This document shows positions 1-7,921 of a stretch of 64,000 bases of DNA, one piece after another. The notes under the pieces were generated by a model. It made no database searches. It was not told the origin of the DNA and was given only the letters and a program-made list of their open reading frames with translations. Each line of letters begins with the position of its first letter. Positions within the stretch are counted from its first letter, which is position 1. A program made the translations under genes and the position numbers. Origin of the DNA: an uncultured Selenomonadales bacterium (GTDB lineage: Bacteria > Bacillota > Negativicutes > Selenomonadales > Selenomonadaceae); NCBI GenBank assembly GCA_947165145.1, contig CAMUZG010000002.1:50029-114028 (forward strand), given 5' to 3'.

Positions 1-587
1 AAAAAAATTTGCAGGTCGTGCAGGACAGCCCGTACACAATTTTTCCCGTCGGCGCAGGCAGTCTGGACGATTGTCGCGGGCTCATCTACGCTAAAGATTT
101 GCTCAACGCCGTGTTGCAGAACGGTCGCTCAATCGATTTTAACGCGCTGATTCGCAAGGCAAATTACGTTCCACGAACAATGGAGGCATTCCGCATTGTC
201 GAAAAGTTTCGTTCAAGCGGCATAACCGAGGCGATGGTCAACGACGAATACGGCGGCATTATCGGCTTTATCACTCTCGATGATATTTTGGGCGAGATTG
301 TCGACATTGCCGGCGATGAGGTCGTTGATCAGCAATTCAAGCGCAACAAAGATAATTCTTGGACTGTCGACGGCTTGTGCGACATTGACGAATTCAAAGA
401 GCGTTTCGACATTGAAACATTGCCCGAAGAGGAACGCGACCATTTTCAGACGATGGGCGGCTTTTTGACTTCGCGTTTCGGCTACATTCCTAAAGTCGGC
501 GAAACTTGCGATTGGAACGGTTTCCGCTTCAAAGTCAAGGAAATGGACGGCGTGCGTATCGGAAAAATTTTGATTACCAAAATTTAG
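1..587 (+). CDS. CNNM/CorC-family transporter, C-terminal part (5' truncated by window edge)
   Basis: This is the C-terminal part of a hemolysin-C/CorC-type membrane protein. The reading frame is already open at the first base, so the membrane (DUF21/CNNM) domain lies outside the window. What is visible is a CBS-pair segment (ending near VNDEYGGIIGFITLDDIL) followed by a transporter-associated CorC_HlyC domain with the typical TMGGFLTSRFGYIP and GFRFKV segments. CBS pairs in this family bind adenine nucleotides, and the proteins are linked to Mg2+/Co2+ efflux or homeostasis. The TTG at position 9 is an internal codon, not a start. An RBS for a following gene overlaps the stop codon (see 601-621). 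Family assignment is firm; the transported ion is not known. Confidence 0.88.
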   Translation, partial: KNLQVVQDSPYTIFPVGAGSLDDCRGLIYAKDLLNAVLQNGRSIDFNALIRKANYVPRTMEAFRIVEKFRSSGITEAMVNDEYGGIIGFITLDDILGEIVDIAGDEVVDQQFKRNKDNSWTVDGLCDIDEFKERFDIETLPEEERDHFQTMGGFLTSRFGYIPKVGETCDWNGFRFKVKEMDGVRIGKILITKI

Positions 588-600
588 GAGGCAAACAATC

Positions 601-621
601 ATGTCCAACGAAGAAACTTGA
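601..621 (+). pseudogene. six-codon gene remnant with intact RBS
   Basis: A strong RBS (AGGAGG, 587-592, overlapping the preceding stop) is followed at 601 by ATG and only five more codons (MSNEET) before TGA. The stop is immediately followed by hairpin C of the three-hairpin repeat element. This looks like the start of a gene that once followed the CBS protein and was cut off by insertion of, or deletion against, the element. It could instead be a short leader peptide. I favour the remnant reading because the RBS is well spaced and nothing downstream looks like an attenuator. Confidence 0.45.
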
Positions 622-786
622 GGCCGCCAAGGACGGCGGCCGTCCCGTCGCCCAGAAAACGTGATGTTTTCGAAGGCGACAACCACGAGCTACGGGTAAT
701 CTCAACGTTGGAATCGTTTGGACTGAACGCCCCCGCGAGGTGCCTTTTCTTTTGCAACTTTTCTTTGGGCATGCAAAGAAAAGTTG
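622..786 (-). repeat. three-hairpin dispersed element, copy 1 (inverted relative to copy 2)
   Basis: Read on the minus strand, this stretch matches 61566-61737 in sequence and order. It has hairpin A (arms 755-767 and 774-786, 13-bp perfect stem, loop CATGCC on the minus strand), a GC-rich block (GCACCTCGCGGGGGCG), hairpin B (647-680, with an outer 6-bp GTCGCC/GGCGAC stem and an inner GAAAAC/GTTTTC stem), and hairpin C (622-628 with 635-641). Hairpin arms differ from copy 2 by paired changes that keep the pairing. There is no open reading frame and no transposase. It separates the CBS gene from fliI. Confidence 0.85.
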
Positions 787-830
787 ATTAACGGATTTTA
801 ATCTACCAAGACGCTCTAATCGGAGGTATC

Positions 831-2156
831 ATGATTAAAAACGAAATCAACCTTCAAAAGCTCCGCAACGCAATCAGCGAATGCAACACGATTAAATTGA
901 CGGGCAAAGTCACTCAAGTAGTTGGATTGGTTATCGAGACGCAAGGTCCCGCCGTCAGCGTTGGCGAACTCTGTTATATCTCGTCGCGATTTCCGAACGT
1001 GCCGCCCATTCCCGCCGAAGTCGTTGGGTTCCGCGAAGGTTTCGTCATGCTCATGCCGATTGGCGAAATGCAAGGCGTCGGACCCGGTTGTGAAGTTGTT
1101 GCCGCACAGAAAACACTTCAAGTCAAAGTCGGCGACGAACTTCTCGGACGCGTGCTTGACGGTCTCGGCAACCCGATGGACAATCTCGGACCGCTGCTTT
1201 CGACGACGCAATATCCACTGCAAGCACCGCCACCGCATCCGCTCACGAGACCGCGAATCAAACAAAATCTTTATGTCGGTGTCCGCGCAGTCGACGGGCT
1301 CATCACAATGGGCGACGGTCAACGTATCGGAATTATGGCGGGCTCAGGCGTCGGCAAGTCAACGTTGCTGTCGATGATTGCACGCAACACGGAGGCTGAC
1401 ATCAGCGTCATTGCACTTATAGGCGAACGCGGGCGCGAAGTTCGTGACTTCATTGAACGCGATTTAGGCGAAGCTGGACTTAAACGTGCTGTTGTCGTCG
1501 TGGCAACTTCAGATCAACCTGCTCTCGTGCGTATCAAAGGCGCGATGACTGCCACCGCCATTGCCGAATATTTCCGCGACCAAGGACACAAAGTTATTCT
1601 GATGATGGATTCAGTCACACGCTTTGCAATGGCTCAACGTGAAGTCGGCTTGACAATCGGCGAGCCGCCCGCAACTAGAGGTTACACGCCGTCAGTCTTT
1701 GCACTGTTGCCGAAACTTTTGGAACGCGCGGGAACTTCTGACACCGGTTCAATCACGGGCATTTACACTGTCCTTGTCGACGGCGACGACATGAACGAGC
1801 CGATTGCCGACGCTGTTCGCTCAATTCTCGACGGGCACATTGTCTTGAGCCGCTCAATCGCCGCGCAGAATCATTTCCCCGCCATTGACGTTTTAGGCAG
1901 TGTCAGCCGCGTCATGAATGAAGTCGTCAGCAAAGAACATCTTCAAGCCGCGCAGAAAATGCGTGCGTTAATGGCGGTCTACAAGGACGCTGAAGACTTG
2001 ATTCACATCGGCGCGTACGTCAAAGGCTCAAGCAAGCGCATTGACGAGGCGATAAGCAAAATCGATTCTATTAACGAGTTTCTCTGCCAAGGCATTTTCG
2101 AGGTCGACAGCTACGACGTGACCAGGCAGAAGCTCTTAAAGATTTCCGGTAAGTGA
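831..2156 (+). CDS. fliI: flagellum-specific ATPase FliI
   Basis: This is the flagellar type III export ATPase, 441 aa, the normal family length. It hydrolyses ATP at the membrane base of the export apparatus to help unload and unfold substrates. Visible features are an N-terminal beta-barrel region, the P-loop GSGVGKST at about residue 170, the F1-beta-like MDSVTRFAMAQREVGL segment, and a GEPPATRGYTPSVFALLPKL stretch typical of FliI/YscN ATPases. The start is ATG 831 behind GGAGG (821-825). FliJ follows after one base, as in standard flagellar operons. fliH, normally just upstream, is missing here; a repeat element and a CBS-protein gene occupy that place. Confidence 0.97.
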   Translation: MIKNEINLQKLRNAISECNTIKLTGKVTQVVGLVIETQGPAVSVGELCYISSRFPNVPPIPAEVVGFREGFVMLMPIGEMQGVGPGCEVVAAQKTLQVKVGDELLGRVLDGLGNPMDNLGPLLSTTQYPLQAPPPHPLTRPRIKQNLYVGVRAVDGLITMGDGQRIGIMAGSGVGKSTLLSMIARNTEADISVIALIGERGREVRDFIERDLGEAGLKRAVVVVATSDQPALVRIKGAMTATAIAEYFRDQGHKVILMMDSVTRFAMAQREVGLTIGEPPATRGYTPSVFALLPKLLERAGTSDTGSITGIYTVLVDGDDMNEPIADAVRSILDGHIVLSRSIAAQNHFPAIDVLGSVSRVMNEVVSKEHLQAAQKMRALMAVYKDAEDLIHIGAYVKGSSKRIDEAISKIDSINEFLCQGIFEVDSYDVTRQKLLKISGK

Positions 2157-2157
2157 T

Positions 2158-2604
2158 ATGAAAAAATTTAAATTCCAACTTGAAACGTTGCTGAAGGTCA
2201 CCAAACGCAAGAAGGACGACGCTGAACAACAATTTGCCGAGTCATCGCGCAAGCTAGAGGAATATCGCGCCCAACTGCAAGTTTTAATGCGTGAACTGTC
2301 CGAAGGTCAAGCAGAGTTCGCCGAAAAGACTTCCGCAGGCAAAACAATTACCGTTGACGTGATAATGATGTACAACCAATTTTTCAACTGGAAACGTCAT
2401 CAAATCGAACAGCAGCAGGATTTAATCATCAAGGCGACACAGGACAAGCAACAGAAGCTGAAACTTTTGATGAAGGTTATGACGTACCTAAAGAGCATTG
2501 AGCAACTGAAAGAAAAGCGGCTCAATGAGTACAACGCGGAATTGCTTTTCGAGGAACAAAAGATGCTTGACGAAATCGGATTGCAACTTTCCATGCGTCA
2601 CTAA
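2158..2604 (+). CDS. fliJ: flagellar export chaperone FliJ
   Basis: A 148-aa, almost entirely helical and highly charged protein, immediately downstream of fliI with one intervening base. FliJ is the coiled-coil stalk protein that sits in the centre of the FliI hexamer and escorts chaperone complexes. Sequence identity in this family is low. The call rests on position, length, the opening FKFQLETLLKVTKRKKDDAE (typical of FliJ) and continuous heptad-like coiled coil. Its stop codon is the first TAA of a heptanucleotide repeat (TAATTCC) that fills the gap to the next gene. Confidence 0.9.
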   Translation: MKKFKFQLETLLKVTKRKKDDAEQQFAESSRKLEEYRAQLQVLMRELSEGQAEFAEKTSAGKTITVDVIMMYNQFFNWKRHQIEQQQDLIIKATQDKQQKLKLLMKVMTYLKSIEQLKEKRLNEYNAELLFEEQKMLDEIGLQLSMRH

Positions 2605-2629
2605 TTCCTAATTCCTAATTCCACATTGT
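2602..2629 (+). repeat. heptanucleotide repeat (TAATTCC)n
   Basis: Three consecutive TAATTCC units followed by a degenerate ACATTG unit. The first unit provides the fliJ stop codon. The same heptamer and its complement recur in at least six other gaps in this window. Confidence 0.8.
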
Positions 2630-2647
2630 TAAAAAGGAGTGATTACA

Positions 2648-3517
2648 TTGATTGAGATTCAACCGATTGAACGCGTCGATATGGCGCAGAGGATTGACCA
2701 AGTTCGGCGACGTATAACCGAAATCGAAGAGAAAATCGGTATCGGCAACGGCGACTTTCAAGCGAAACTCGAACGCGAAATTGCTCGGCAAATGGCGATT
2801 AATCCCGTGCAACCAACGCAATCTGTGCAACCCGTCAAGCCCGCGCAGAAGCCAACTGAAGCACCGAAATTGCCTGGCGAAACGCAACCCGTCAATGCAA
2901 ACGAGGCTGCCAACGCCGCCAAGATTGCTCAAGCATTGCGCGACGCTGACAGATCTAATCCGAATCAATCGCCGCAATCGCCGACCGAATCGCAAAGATC
3001 CGACAACGTTGCACCCGACAGAGTCAATTCGCAACAACAAAATCCGCCGACAATCAATCGTATCGACATTCCCGACGTTGAGCCGAATGTTCCGAGTCGC
3101 GACGAACAAATTCCCGACAACAATTATATCGGCAGGAACGCAGACATCACGCCGACCGAAGATCTCATCATGCAGACGGCTTACGAATACGGCGTCGACC
3201 CGCGACTCGTTCGCGCAATCGCCATTGCCGAATCCGATATGAATCAATCCGAAATTTCACCCGCAGGCGCAATCGGCGTTATGCAACTCATGCCCGAAAC
3301 TGCGGCAAGTTTGGGCGTCGACCCCTACGACAGGGCGGAGAATATCGTTGGCGGCACGCGATATATCCGCAACATGCTTGACACCTTCGACGGCAACGTT
3401 CCTCTTGCGGTCGCGGCGTACAATGCTGGTCCCGGCGCGGTCAAACGTTACGGCGGCATTCCACCCTATTCCGAAACTCGCAACTATGTCGGGCGCGTTA
3501 TGGATTTGTTCCAATGA
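2648..3517 (+). CDS. flagellar-cluster lytic transglycosylase (SLT domain)
   Basis: A 289-aa peptidoglycan lytic transglycosylase. The N-terminal half is a short coiled coil followed by a Pro/Gln/Asn-rich linker of about 110 residues. The C-terminal 120 residues form an SLT (goose-lysozyme-like) domain: the catalytic Glu in AIAIAESDMN, then GAIGVMQLMPETA and VAAYNAGPGAVKRYGG. These enzymes cleave glycan strands between MurNAc and GlcNAc. In this position, after fliJ, the likely job is opening the wall for the flagellar rod. I chose TTG 2648 because AAGGAG (2634-2639) lies eight bases upstream; the in-frame GTG at 2639 overlaps that RBS. No signal peptide is evident, which fits export through the flagellar route, though this is inference. 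Confidence 0.9.
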   Translation: MIEIQPIERVDMAQRIDQVRRRITEIEEKIGIGNGDFQAKLEREIARQMAINPVQPTQSVQPVKPAQKPTEAPKLPGETQPVNANEAANAAKIAQALRDADRSNPNQSPQSPTESQRSDNVAPDRVNSQQQNPPTINRIDIPDVEPNVPSRDEQIPDNNYIGRNADITPTEDLIMQTAYEYGVDPRLVRAIAIAESDMNQSEISPAGAIGVMQLMPETAASLGVDPYDRAENIVGGTRYIRNMLDTFDGNVPLAVAAYNAGPGAVKRYGGIPPYSETRNYVGRVMDLFQ

Positions 3518-4158
3518 AAAAAATATTTTTAATCTGCGCGGCGATAATTTTTATGGCGTTGACCGCTCACGCCGAAGAAAAAATTTTTGAAGACCATTTC
3601 ATCACGTGGACGAATCACCGCGACGAATTGATTGACGAATACACGCTCAAGCATTACGGGAAATTTTGTCGCGAAATTGTTCCCAAAGCCGTGGTCGTTC
3701 ATTGGACAGCGTTCGGTACTCTCGAATCCGTTCACAAATTTTTCGACGCTGAAGAAATGCCCGACGATGAAGGCAGACTTAATGTCGCGTCGCAATTCCT
3801 CGTTGGTCGTGACGGCACGATTTGGCGGCTCATGCCCGAAACGAAATTCGCACGCCACGCAATCGGCTACAATCACTGCGCAATCGGCATTGAGAATATC
3901 GGCGGCTTTGACGGTCGCGAAGATTTGACGGACGAGCAACTTGCCGCGAACGTCCGCTTGATAAAATATCTGCACGCGAAGTATCCGACGATTGAATTTG
4001 TTTTCGGTCATTATCAGCAGGATGCGGCGCGGGCGAGCGGGCTTTACATTGAACACGTTGCGGACTATTACGCCGGCAAGCCTGACCCCGGTCCGAAGTT
4101 CATGCGCGGATTGCGTGAGCAACTTGAAAGCGACGGTTTGAAGTTCTATGACAGTTGA
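3514..4158 (+). CDS. N-acetylmuramoyl-L-alanine amidase (Amidase_2/PGRP fold), secreted
   Basis: 214 aa, starting with a clear signal peptide (MKKIFLICAAIIFMALTAHA). The remainder is an amidase_2 domain: VVVHWTAF with the first zinc His, FLVGRDGTIWRLMPE, AIGIENIGG, and FGHYQQDAARASG carrying the second His and the Asp. Enzymes of this type cut the MurNAc-L-Ala bond in peptidoglycan. The ATG overlaps the stop of the transglycosylase gene (ATGA), so the two wall hydrolases are translationally coupled. Whether it serves flagellar assembly or general wall recycling cannot be told from the sequence. Confidence 0.9.
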   Translation: MKKIFLICAAIIFMALTAHAEEKIFEDHFITWTNHRDELIDEYTLKHYGKFCREIVPKAVVVHWTAFGTLESVHKFFDAEEMPDDEGRLNVASQFLVGRDGTIWRLMPETKFARHAIGYNHCAIGIENIGGFDGREDLTDEQLAANVRLIKYLHAKYPTIEFVFGHYQQDAARASGLYIEHVADYYAGKPDPGPKFMRGLREQLESDGLKFYDS

Positions 4159-4861
4159 GAATCGGCAAGCACTGATGGACGGTTTCCGCGACGGCACGCC
4201 AATCGGCTTGGGATATTTCGTCGTGGGATTTTCGCTTGGCATTGTCGCAAAATACGTTGGGCTCAGTCCGTTGCAAGGCTTTGTTATCAGTCTGCTCAAC
4301 AACGCGTCGGCGGGCGAGTACGCGGCGTTTACGGTCATCGGTTCGGACGCGCCTTACTTTGAAATTGCAATCTTGACGCTCATCGCCAATGCCCGATATG
4401 TTTTGATGAGTACCGTTTTGAGTCAAAAATTTTCGCCCGACACGCCGTTTTACCACAGAATTTTTGTTGGCTTCGACGTGACGGACGAAATCTTTGGAAT
4501 ATCGATTGCCCGCGGCGGACGCTGGCTTAATCCCTTTTACAATTACGGCGCGATGTTGACGGCGTTGCCTGGCTGGTCGATTGGGACTGCGTGCGGAATT
4601 GTCGCGTGGAATTTTTTTTCGGCGTCGGCGGTCAGTGCATTGAGTGTCGCGCTTTACGGAATGTTTCTTGCCGTGATAATCCCACCTGCACGCAAAGACA
4701 AAATTATCGGCGGCGCGGTCGTCGTGAGTTTCCTGCTGAGTTATTTGGCGCAAATGTTCTTCCCTGAAGTGTCAGCGGGCAATCGAACAATCGCGTTGAC
4801 AATTTTAATTGCGGGCGCGGCGGCAATCTTGTATCCCGTCAAGGAGGACGACGAAAATTGA
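4148..4861 (+). CDS. azlC: AzlC family branched-chain amino acid exporter, large subunit
   Basis: 237-aa integral membrane protein of the AzlC family. Hallmarks are the opening FRDGTPIGLGYFVVGFSLGI, the NNASAGEYA segment, and several hydrophobic helices. With AzlD it forms a two-component exporter of branched-chain amino acids or their analogues. Its start at 4148 overlaps the 3' end of the amidase gene by 11 bases, and its own end overlaps azlD by four bases (TTGA), so it is co-translated with both. The substrate is inferred from the family. Confidence 0.93.
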   Translation: MTVENRQALMDGFRDGTPIGLGYFVVGFSLGIVAKYVGLSPLQGFVISLLNNASAGEYAAFTVIGSDAPYFEIAILTLIANARYVLMSTVLSQKFSPDTPFYHRIFVGFDVTDEIFGISIARGGRWLNPFYNYGAMLTALPGWSIGTACGIVAWNFFSASAVSALSVALYGMFLAVIIPPARKDKIIGGAVVVSFLLSYLAQMFFPEVSAGNRTIALTILIAGAAAILYPVKEDDEN

Positions 4862-5163
4862 CGCACGACATCAACGTTTACATTTTGGTTGCGAGCGCGG
4901 TGACTTTGGCGATAAAAATTTTGCCGTTGACTTTGATTCGCGGCGAAATAAAAAACGTGACGATTCGCTCGTTCTTGCATTACGTGCCGTATGTGACGCT
5001 GGCAGTGATGACTTTCCCCGCGATAATCGACGCCACGCAATCGCAAATATCGGGCGCACTAGCTTTAGTCGCGGGGATTGTTGCGGCGTGGTTCGGAGCA
5101 AGTTTGTTCAAAGTCGCGTTGCTGTGTTGCACGGTGGTTTTCGTCACGGAACTTTTTATTTAA
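4858..5163 (+). CDS. azlD: AzlD family branched-chain amino acid exporter, small subunit
   Basis: 101 aa with about four hydrophobic helices, matching AzlD in size and in the TLAIKILPLTLIRGEI and LHYVPYVTLAVMTFPAI segments. It starts with TTG inside the azlC stop (TTGA overlap), preceded by AAGGAGG. It is the obligatory partner of AzlC. It ends convergently with the minus-strand lipoprotein gene, 11 bases away, with no obvious terminator between them. Confidence 0.92.
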   Translation: MTHDINVYILVASAVTLAIKILPLTLIRGEIKNVTIRSFLHYVPYVTLAVMTFPAIIDATQSQISGALALVAGIVAAWFGASLFKVALLCCTVVFVTELFI

Positions 5164-5174
5164 ATTTTTCTAAT

Positions 5175-5993
5175 TCACGGGGCAACGGCGGAGATTATGT
5201 CCGCGTCAGTGAAATTTATCGGGGCAAATAGCATGTACGCCGAAATTATCGCCAACGCGATGAAAATCCCGCCGAACACGTTGCGTTTGAACGTCAAGTC
5301 TTTCGCGAGACTCTCGGATTCTTCTGCACGGGCTTTGCGGAAAAAAAATATCGTCGCGGCAATCAACAGCAATTCAATCAGCGCGGTTATCGTGACGTTG
5401 TCGCGGTGCCACAGCTTGAATTGCGTGCGCATGTGCTTATCGGCAATCGAACCGATCATCACGGGCGCAAGGTGCCACGTCAGCATTTTATTTAACGCGT
5501 CGGCTTTGTCGGCATTGTGATTTTCGGCGGAGTAAGGTAGCTCAATCACGAGGTCGAACGAAACTTGCGACAACATGCTTTGAACGGCGGCGGCTTCACT
5601 CGGCGAAAATTTTCTGTCGCCCGTGGTCATCAAATCGAAATTGTACGTGTCGAAAAACCAACCGCGTTTGCGTTGAATGCCCTTGCACTTGCCGTCCTGC
5701 GCCAAATAAAGCGGATTGCCTTCAGCCGCGAACGCCTCAATGCTCGGATAATGGACACGAACTTCGTAGCCGCTCATGTTGTTTTCGGCGACGGGGGAAA
5801 TTTCCGCGTTGGGTTTATTCTCGAAACTTTTGCGGAACGTCTCAATCGAATCAGCAATCAGCGGCACGCCGATTAACCTGTTGCGCATGAAAACTTCGCC
5901 GTCGTCGGTGATTATGAGATGGGAGCCGCCTTGAAAGCAGCCCGCGCAGTTCACGCAGAAAAAAATCGTGATGGCGAGCAAAAATTTTTTCAT
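5175..5993 (-). CDS. DUF3153/LppM-like lipoprotein with C-terminal membrane segments
   Basis: 272 aa. The N-terminus (MKKFLLAITIFF, then CAGC) looks like a lipoprotein signal with the modified Cys at about residue 19, although Cys rather than Leu sits at -3. Residues about 25-190 resemble the LppM/DUF3153 fold (HLIITDDGEVFMRNRLIGVP, then a beta-rich stretch). Two hydrophobic segments near 210-228 and 246-264 follow. The start is ATG 5993 behind AAGGAGG. The same ATG overlaps the phoH stop (ATGA), so it is coupled to phoH. Function unknown; DUF3153 proteins are membrane-anchored envelope proteins. Confidence 0.6.
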   Translation of the reverse strand: MKKFLLAITIFFCVNCAGCFQGGSHLIITDDGEVFMRNRLIGVPLIADSIETFRKSFENKPNAEISPVAENNMSGYEVRVHYPSIEAFAAEGNPLYLAQDGKCKGIQRKRGWFFDTYNFDLMTTGDRKFSPSEAAAVQSMLSQVSFDLVIELPYSAENHNADKADALNKMLTWHLAPVMIGSIADKHMRTQFKLWHRDNVTITALIELLLIAATIFFFRKARAEESESLAKDLTFKRNVFGGIFIALAIISAYMLFAPINFTDADIISAVAP

Positions 5994-6706
5994 CGGACAA
6001 TCCTCCTTGCGCACTCAAAATCATCGTAAGCCTTGACGATTCGCGAAACGACTTCGTGACGAACAACATCGCCCGCACCAAGTTCAGCAAGTCCGACGCC
6101 TTTAATGTTCTGCAGAATTTCAATCGCCTCAGCAAGTCCCGACGTAATTCCGCGCGGCAAATCGATTTGACTCAAGTCGCCCGTGATGACCATTCGCGAA
6201 CCGAAGCCCAATCGCGTCAGAAACATTTTCATTTGCTTAGGCGTAGTGTTTTGTGCCTCGTCCAAAATGATGAAGGCGTCGCTTAACGTTCGTCCGCGCA
6301 TGTAAGCGAGCGGTGCAATTTCTATCACGCTGCGGTTGAAAAATTTTTGATAAAGGTCGAAGCCCCAAATTTCTTTGAGCGCGTCGTAAAGCGGTCGCAG
6401 GTACGGATCAACTTTCTCCTGCATGTCGCCAGGCAGAAAGCCGAGACGTTCACCAGCCTCAACTGCCGGACGTGTCAAAATAATTTTCCGAACTTCTTTG
6501 ACGCGCAGATAGTAAGCCGCCATCGCAACCGCCAGAAAAGTTTTGCCTGTGCCCGCCGCGCCAATTCCGAAAGTCACGACGTTTCTGCGCATGGTGTCAA
6601 CGTAATTTTGTTGACCGACGCTCTTCGCCTGAACGTGGACGCCGTTCGCCGTCACGATAATTGTTTCGCCGAAAAATTTTTCAGCGTCGCTGTTAGTGTT
6701 GTTCAT
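5990..6706 (-). CDS. phoH: PhoH family ATPase
   Basis: 238-aa PhoH/YbeZ-type P-loop ATPase. Visible motifs are GIGAAGTGKT (Walker A), KIILTRPAVEAGERLGFLPG, SDAFIILDEAQNTTP (Walker B) and MVITGDLSQIDLP. PhoH proteins are linked to RNA metabolism and ribosome maturation together with YbeY. The usual bacterial protein is about 320 aa with an N-terminal KH-like part; here only about 25 residues precede the ATPase core, so this is a short form. The ATG at 6706 overlaps the stop of the upstream small gene; a TTG lies directly before it and is a possible alternative start. Confidence 0.93.
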   Translation of the reverse strand: MNNTNSDAEKFFGETIIVTANGVHVQAKSVGQQNYVDTMRRNVVTFGIGAAGTGKTFLAVAMAAYYLRVKEVRKIILTRPAVEAGERLGFLPGDMQEKVDPYLRPLYDALKEIWGFDLYQKFFNRSVIEIAPLAYMRGRTLSDAFIILDEAQNTTPKQMKMFLTRLGFGSRMVITGDLSQIDLPRGITSGLAEAIEILQNIKGVGLAELGAGDVVRHEVVSRIVKAYDDFECARRIVR

Positions 6707-6963
6707 CAACGCTCTTGGAAATTGATGCGACCGAGCTTGCGAATCAAAAACATTTCGTCCAGTTCGGCAAGCTTGTCGTCCAAATCAAAATCAGCGTCTT
6801 CCTCGTCGAACTGAAAAATTTCTTCGCTGGTCTTCGTTTCGACGAACAAGTAACGATATTCTTCGTCGTCATCGTTCCAATCGGTGCCGAGCCCGTAGCT
6901 GACAATTTCATCGACGTTGATGCGCGTGTCGTCGAGCTGTATGAATCGTGGTAAATCTCTCAT
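6706..6963 (-). CDS. small acidic protein of unknown function upstream of phoH
   Basis: 85 aa, strongly acidic in the middle (DWNDDDEEY, DEEDADFDLDD). I do not recognise the family. The start ATG 6963 is supported by AAAGGAG six bases upstream; a longer reading from 6981 would swallow this RBS. The stop overlaps the phoH start, so it is the first gene of a coupled small gene-phoH-lipoprotein unit. No signal peptide, membrane helix or metal site is visible. Confidence 0.7.
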   Translation of the reverse strand: MRDLPRFIQLDDTRINVDEIVSYGLGTDWNDDDEEYRYLFVETKTSEEIFQFDEEDADFDLDDKLAELDEMFLIRKLGRINFQER

Positions 6964-7043
6964 GTTAATCGCTCCTTTCATTGCGGGGAAATTCTACAAC
7001 CTTCCCGTGCGCGTGTCAAAAATTTTTCTCGTGATTGAAAAAA

Positions 7044-7068
7044 ATCTCCGCCGTTTGACGGAGAAATT
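7044..7068 (-). terminator. bidirectional-looking Rho-independent terminator after the GntR gene
   Basis: TCTCCG and CGGAGA arms flank an eight-base loop, with A-rich sequence on one side and a T run on the other, so it can act on both strands. It directly follows the stop codon of the minus-strand GntR gene. Confidence 0.75.
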
Positions 7069-7072
7069 TTTT

Positions 7073-7804
7073 TTATTTACGCAAAGTGTTGTAGCGGTAG
7101 AAGTAACCTTCGACGAGCAGTTTTCGCGCGGAAGTGTCGTTCTTGTCCTTGACGATGTTGAAAAGATTTTCGTGCGCCTGCTTGAGTTCGTCGCCCTTGC
7201 CGTTCTTAATCATGTTGGTAATTGTGTGCATGCGCATTTCGCTTGTTAGCGTTCGGACGAGCCTTGCAATTTGCGCTAGCAGCGAATTGTGTGCGGCGAC
7301 TGAAATTGCCTCGTGAAAGTGGTCGTCGGTGATAAAAACTTTTTGAACGTTGCCGCCGCCGATTGCCGCTAATAATTTATTCAGCTGGTCCTCAAGTTGG
7401 AAGATGTCTTCGGGCGCGGCTTTTTCGATTGCCAATTCGAGAATTCCTAGGTCAACCCACTCGCGCAGCTCTTTAAGCGAATCGATTGAATCGGATTGGT
7501 CGAGAATAATGCCGTAAAGCAATGGGTTAATCATCTTGTCGGAGAAGCCGTTTGCGACGAATGTGCCTTCGGGGCGGCGAATGTCGAGCACGCCGAACGA
7601 AACGAGAATTTTTATTGCCTCACGAATTGAATTGCGTCCGACGCCGAAACTTGCCGCAAGTTCCATTTCGGTCGGCAATTTGTCGCCCGGGCGCAGTTCT
7701 TTGTAAATCATCGCGTAGGTCAAACGGTCTATCACTTGCTGAACGATAGACGTGTTATCAATCGGGCGCAGGAAACTTTTTTCAACGGGTTCGCCGACTT
7801 CCAT
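7073..7804 (-). CDS. GntR family (FadR subfamily) transcriptional regulator
   Basis: 243 aa. Residues about 20-90 form the winged helix of GntR proteins (RLTYAMIYKELRPGDKLPTE, VGRNSIREAIKIL, GVLDIRRPEGTFV). The C-terminal 150 residues are an all-helical FCD effector domain with the metal-ligand-type DDHFHEAI motif. Such regulators bind organic acids and usually repress catabolic or transport genes. The start ATG 7804 lies behind AAAGGA. Its promoter (7838-7865) is near consensus and its -35 box lies in a CTTGACAAG palindrome, suggesting autoregulation. It sits beside the defence operon, but nothing shows that it controls it. Confidence 0.93.
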   Translation of the reverse strand: MEVGEPVEKSFLRPIDNTSIVQQVIDRLTYAMIYKELRPGDKLPTEMELAASFGVGRNSIREAIKILVSFGVLDIRRPEGTFVANGFSDKMINPLLYGIILDQSDSIDSLKELREWVDLGILELAIEKAAPEDIFQLEDQLNKLLAAIGGGNVQKVFITDDHFHEAISVAAHNSLLAQIARLVRTLTSEMRMHTITNMIKNGKGDELKQAHENLFNIVKDKNDTSARKLLVEGYFYRYNTLRK

Positions 7805-7837
7805 AAGGCAACGTCCTTTCAAAAAAACTTTGTGTCA

Positions 7838-7865
7838 ATTATAACTTGCAAACGTTTCTTGTCAA
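7838..7865 (-). promoter_or_regulatory. promoter of the GntR gene with overlapping palindrome
   Basis: On the minus strand TTGACA (7865-7860), a 16-base spacer and TATAAT (7843-7838). The -35 box is embedded in the perfect palindrome CTTGACAAG, a candidate operator. Confidence 0.8.
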
Positions 7866-7921
7866 GGAATTGTCCTCAAATGTTCAGGACACGATTTAAG
7901 AAGTTCGGCTACGCGATTAAG

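Noticed and set aside
622..786. Insertion sequence or integron remnant
   Set aside because: No coding capacity, transposase or clear target duplication; described as a non-coding structured element instead.
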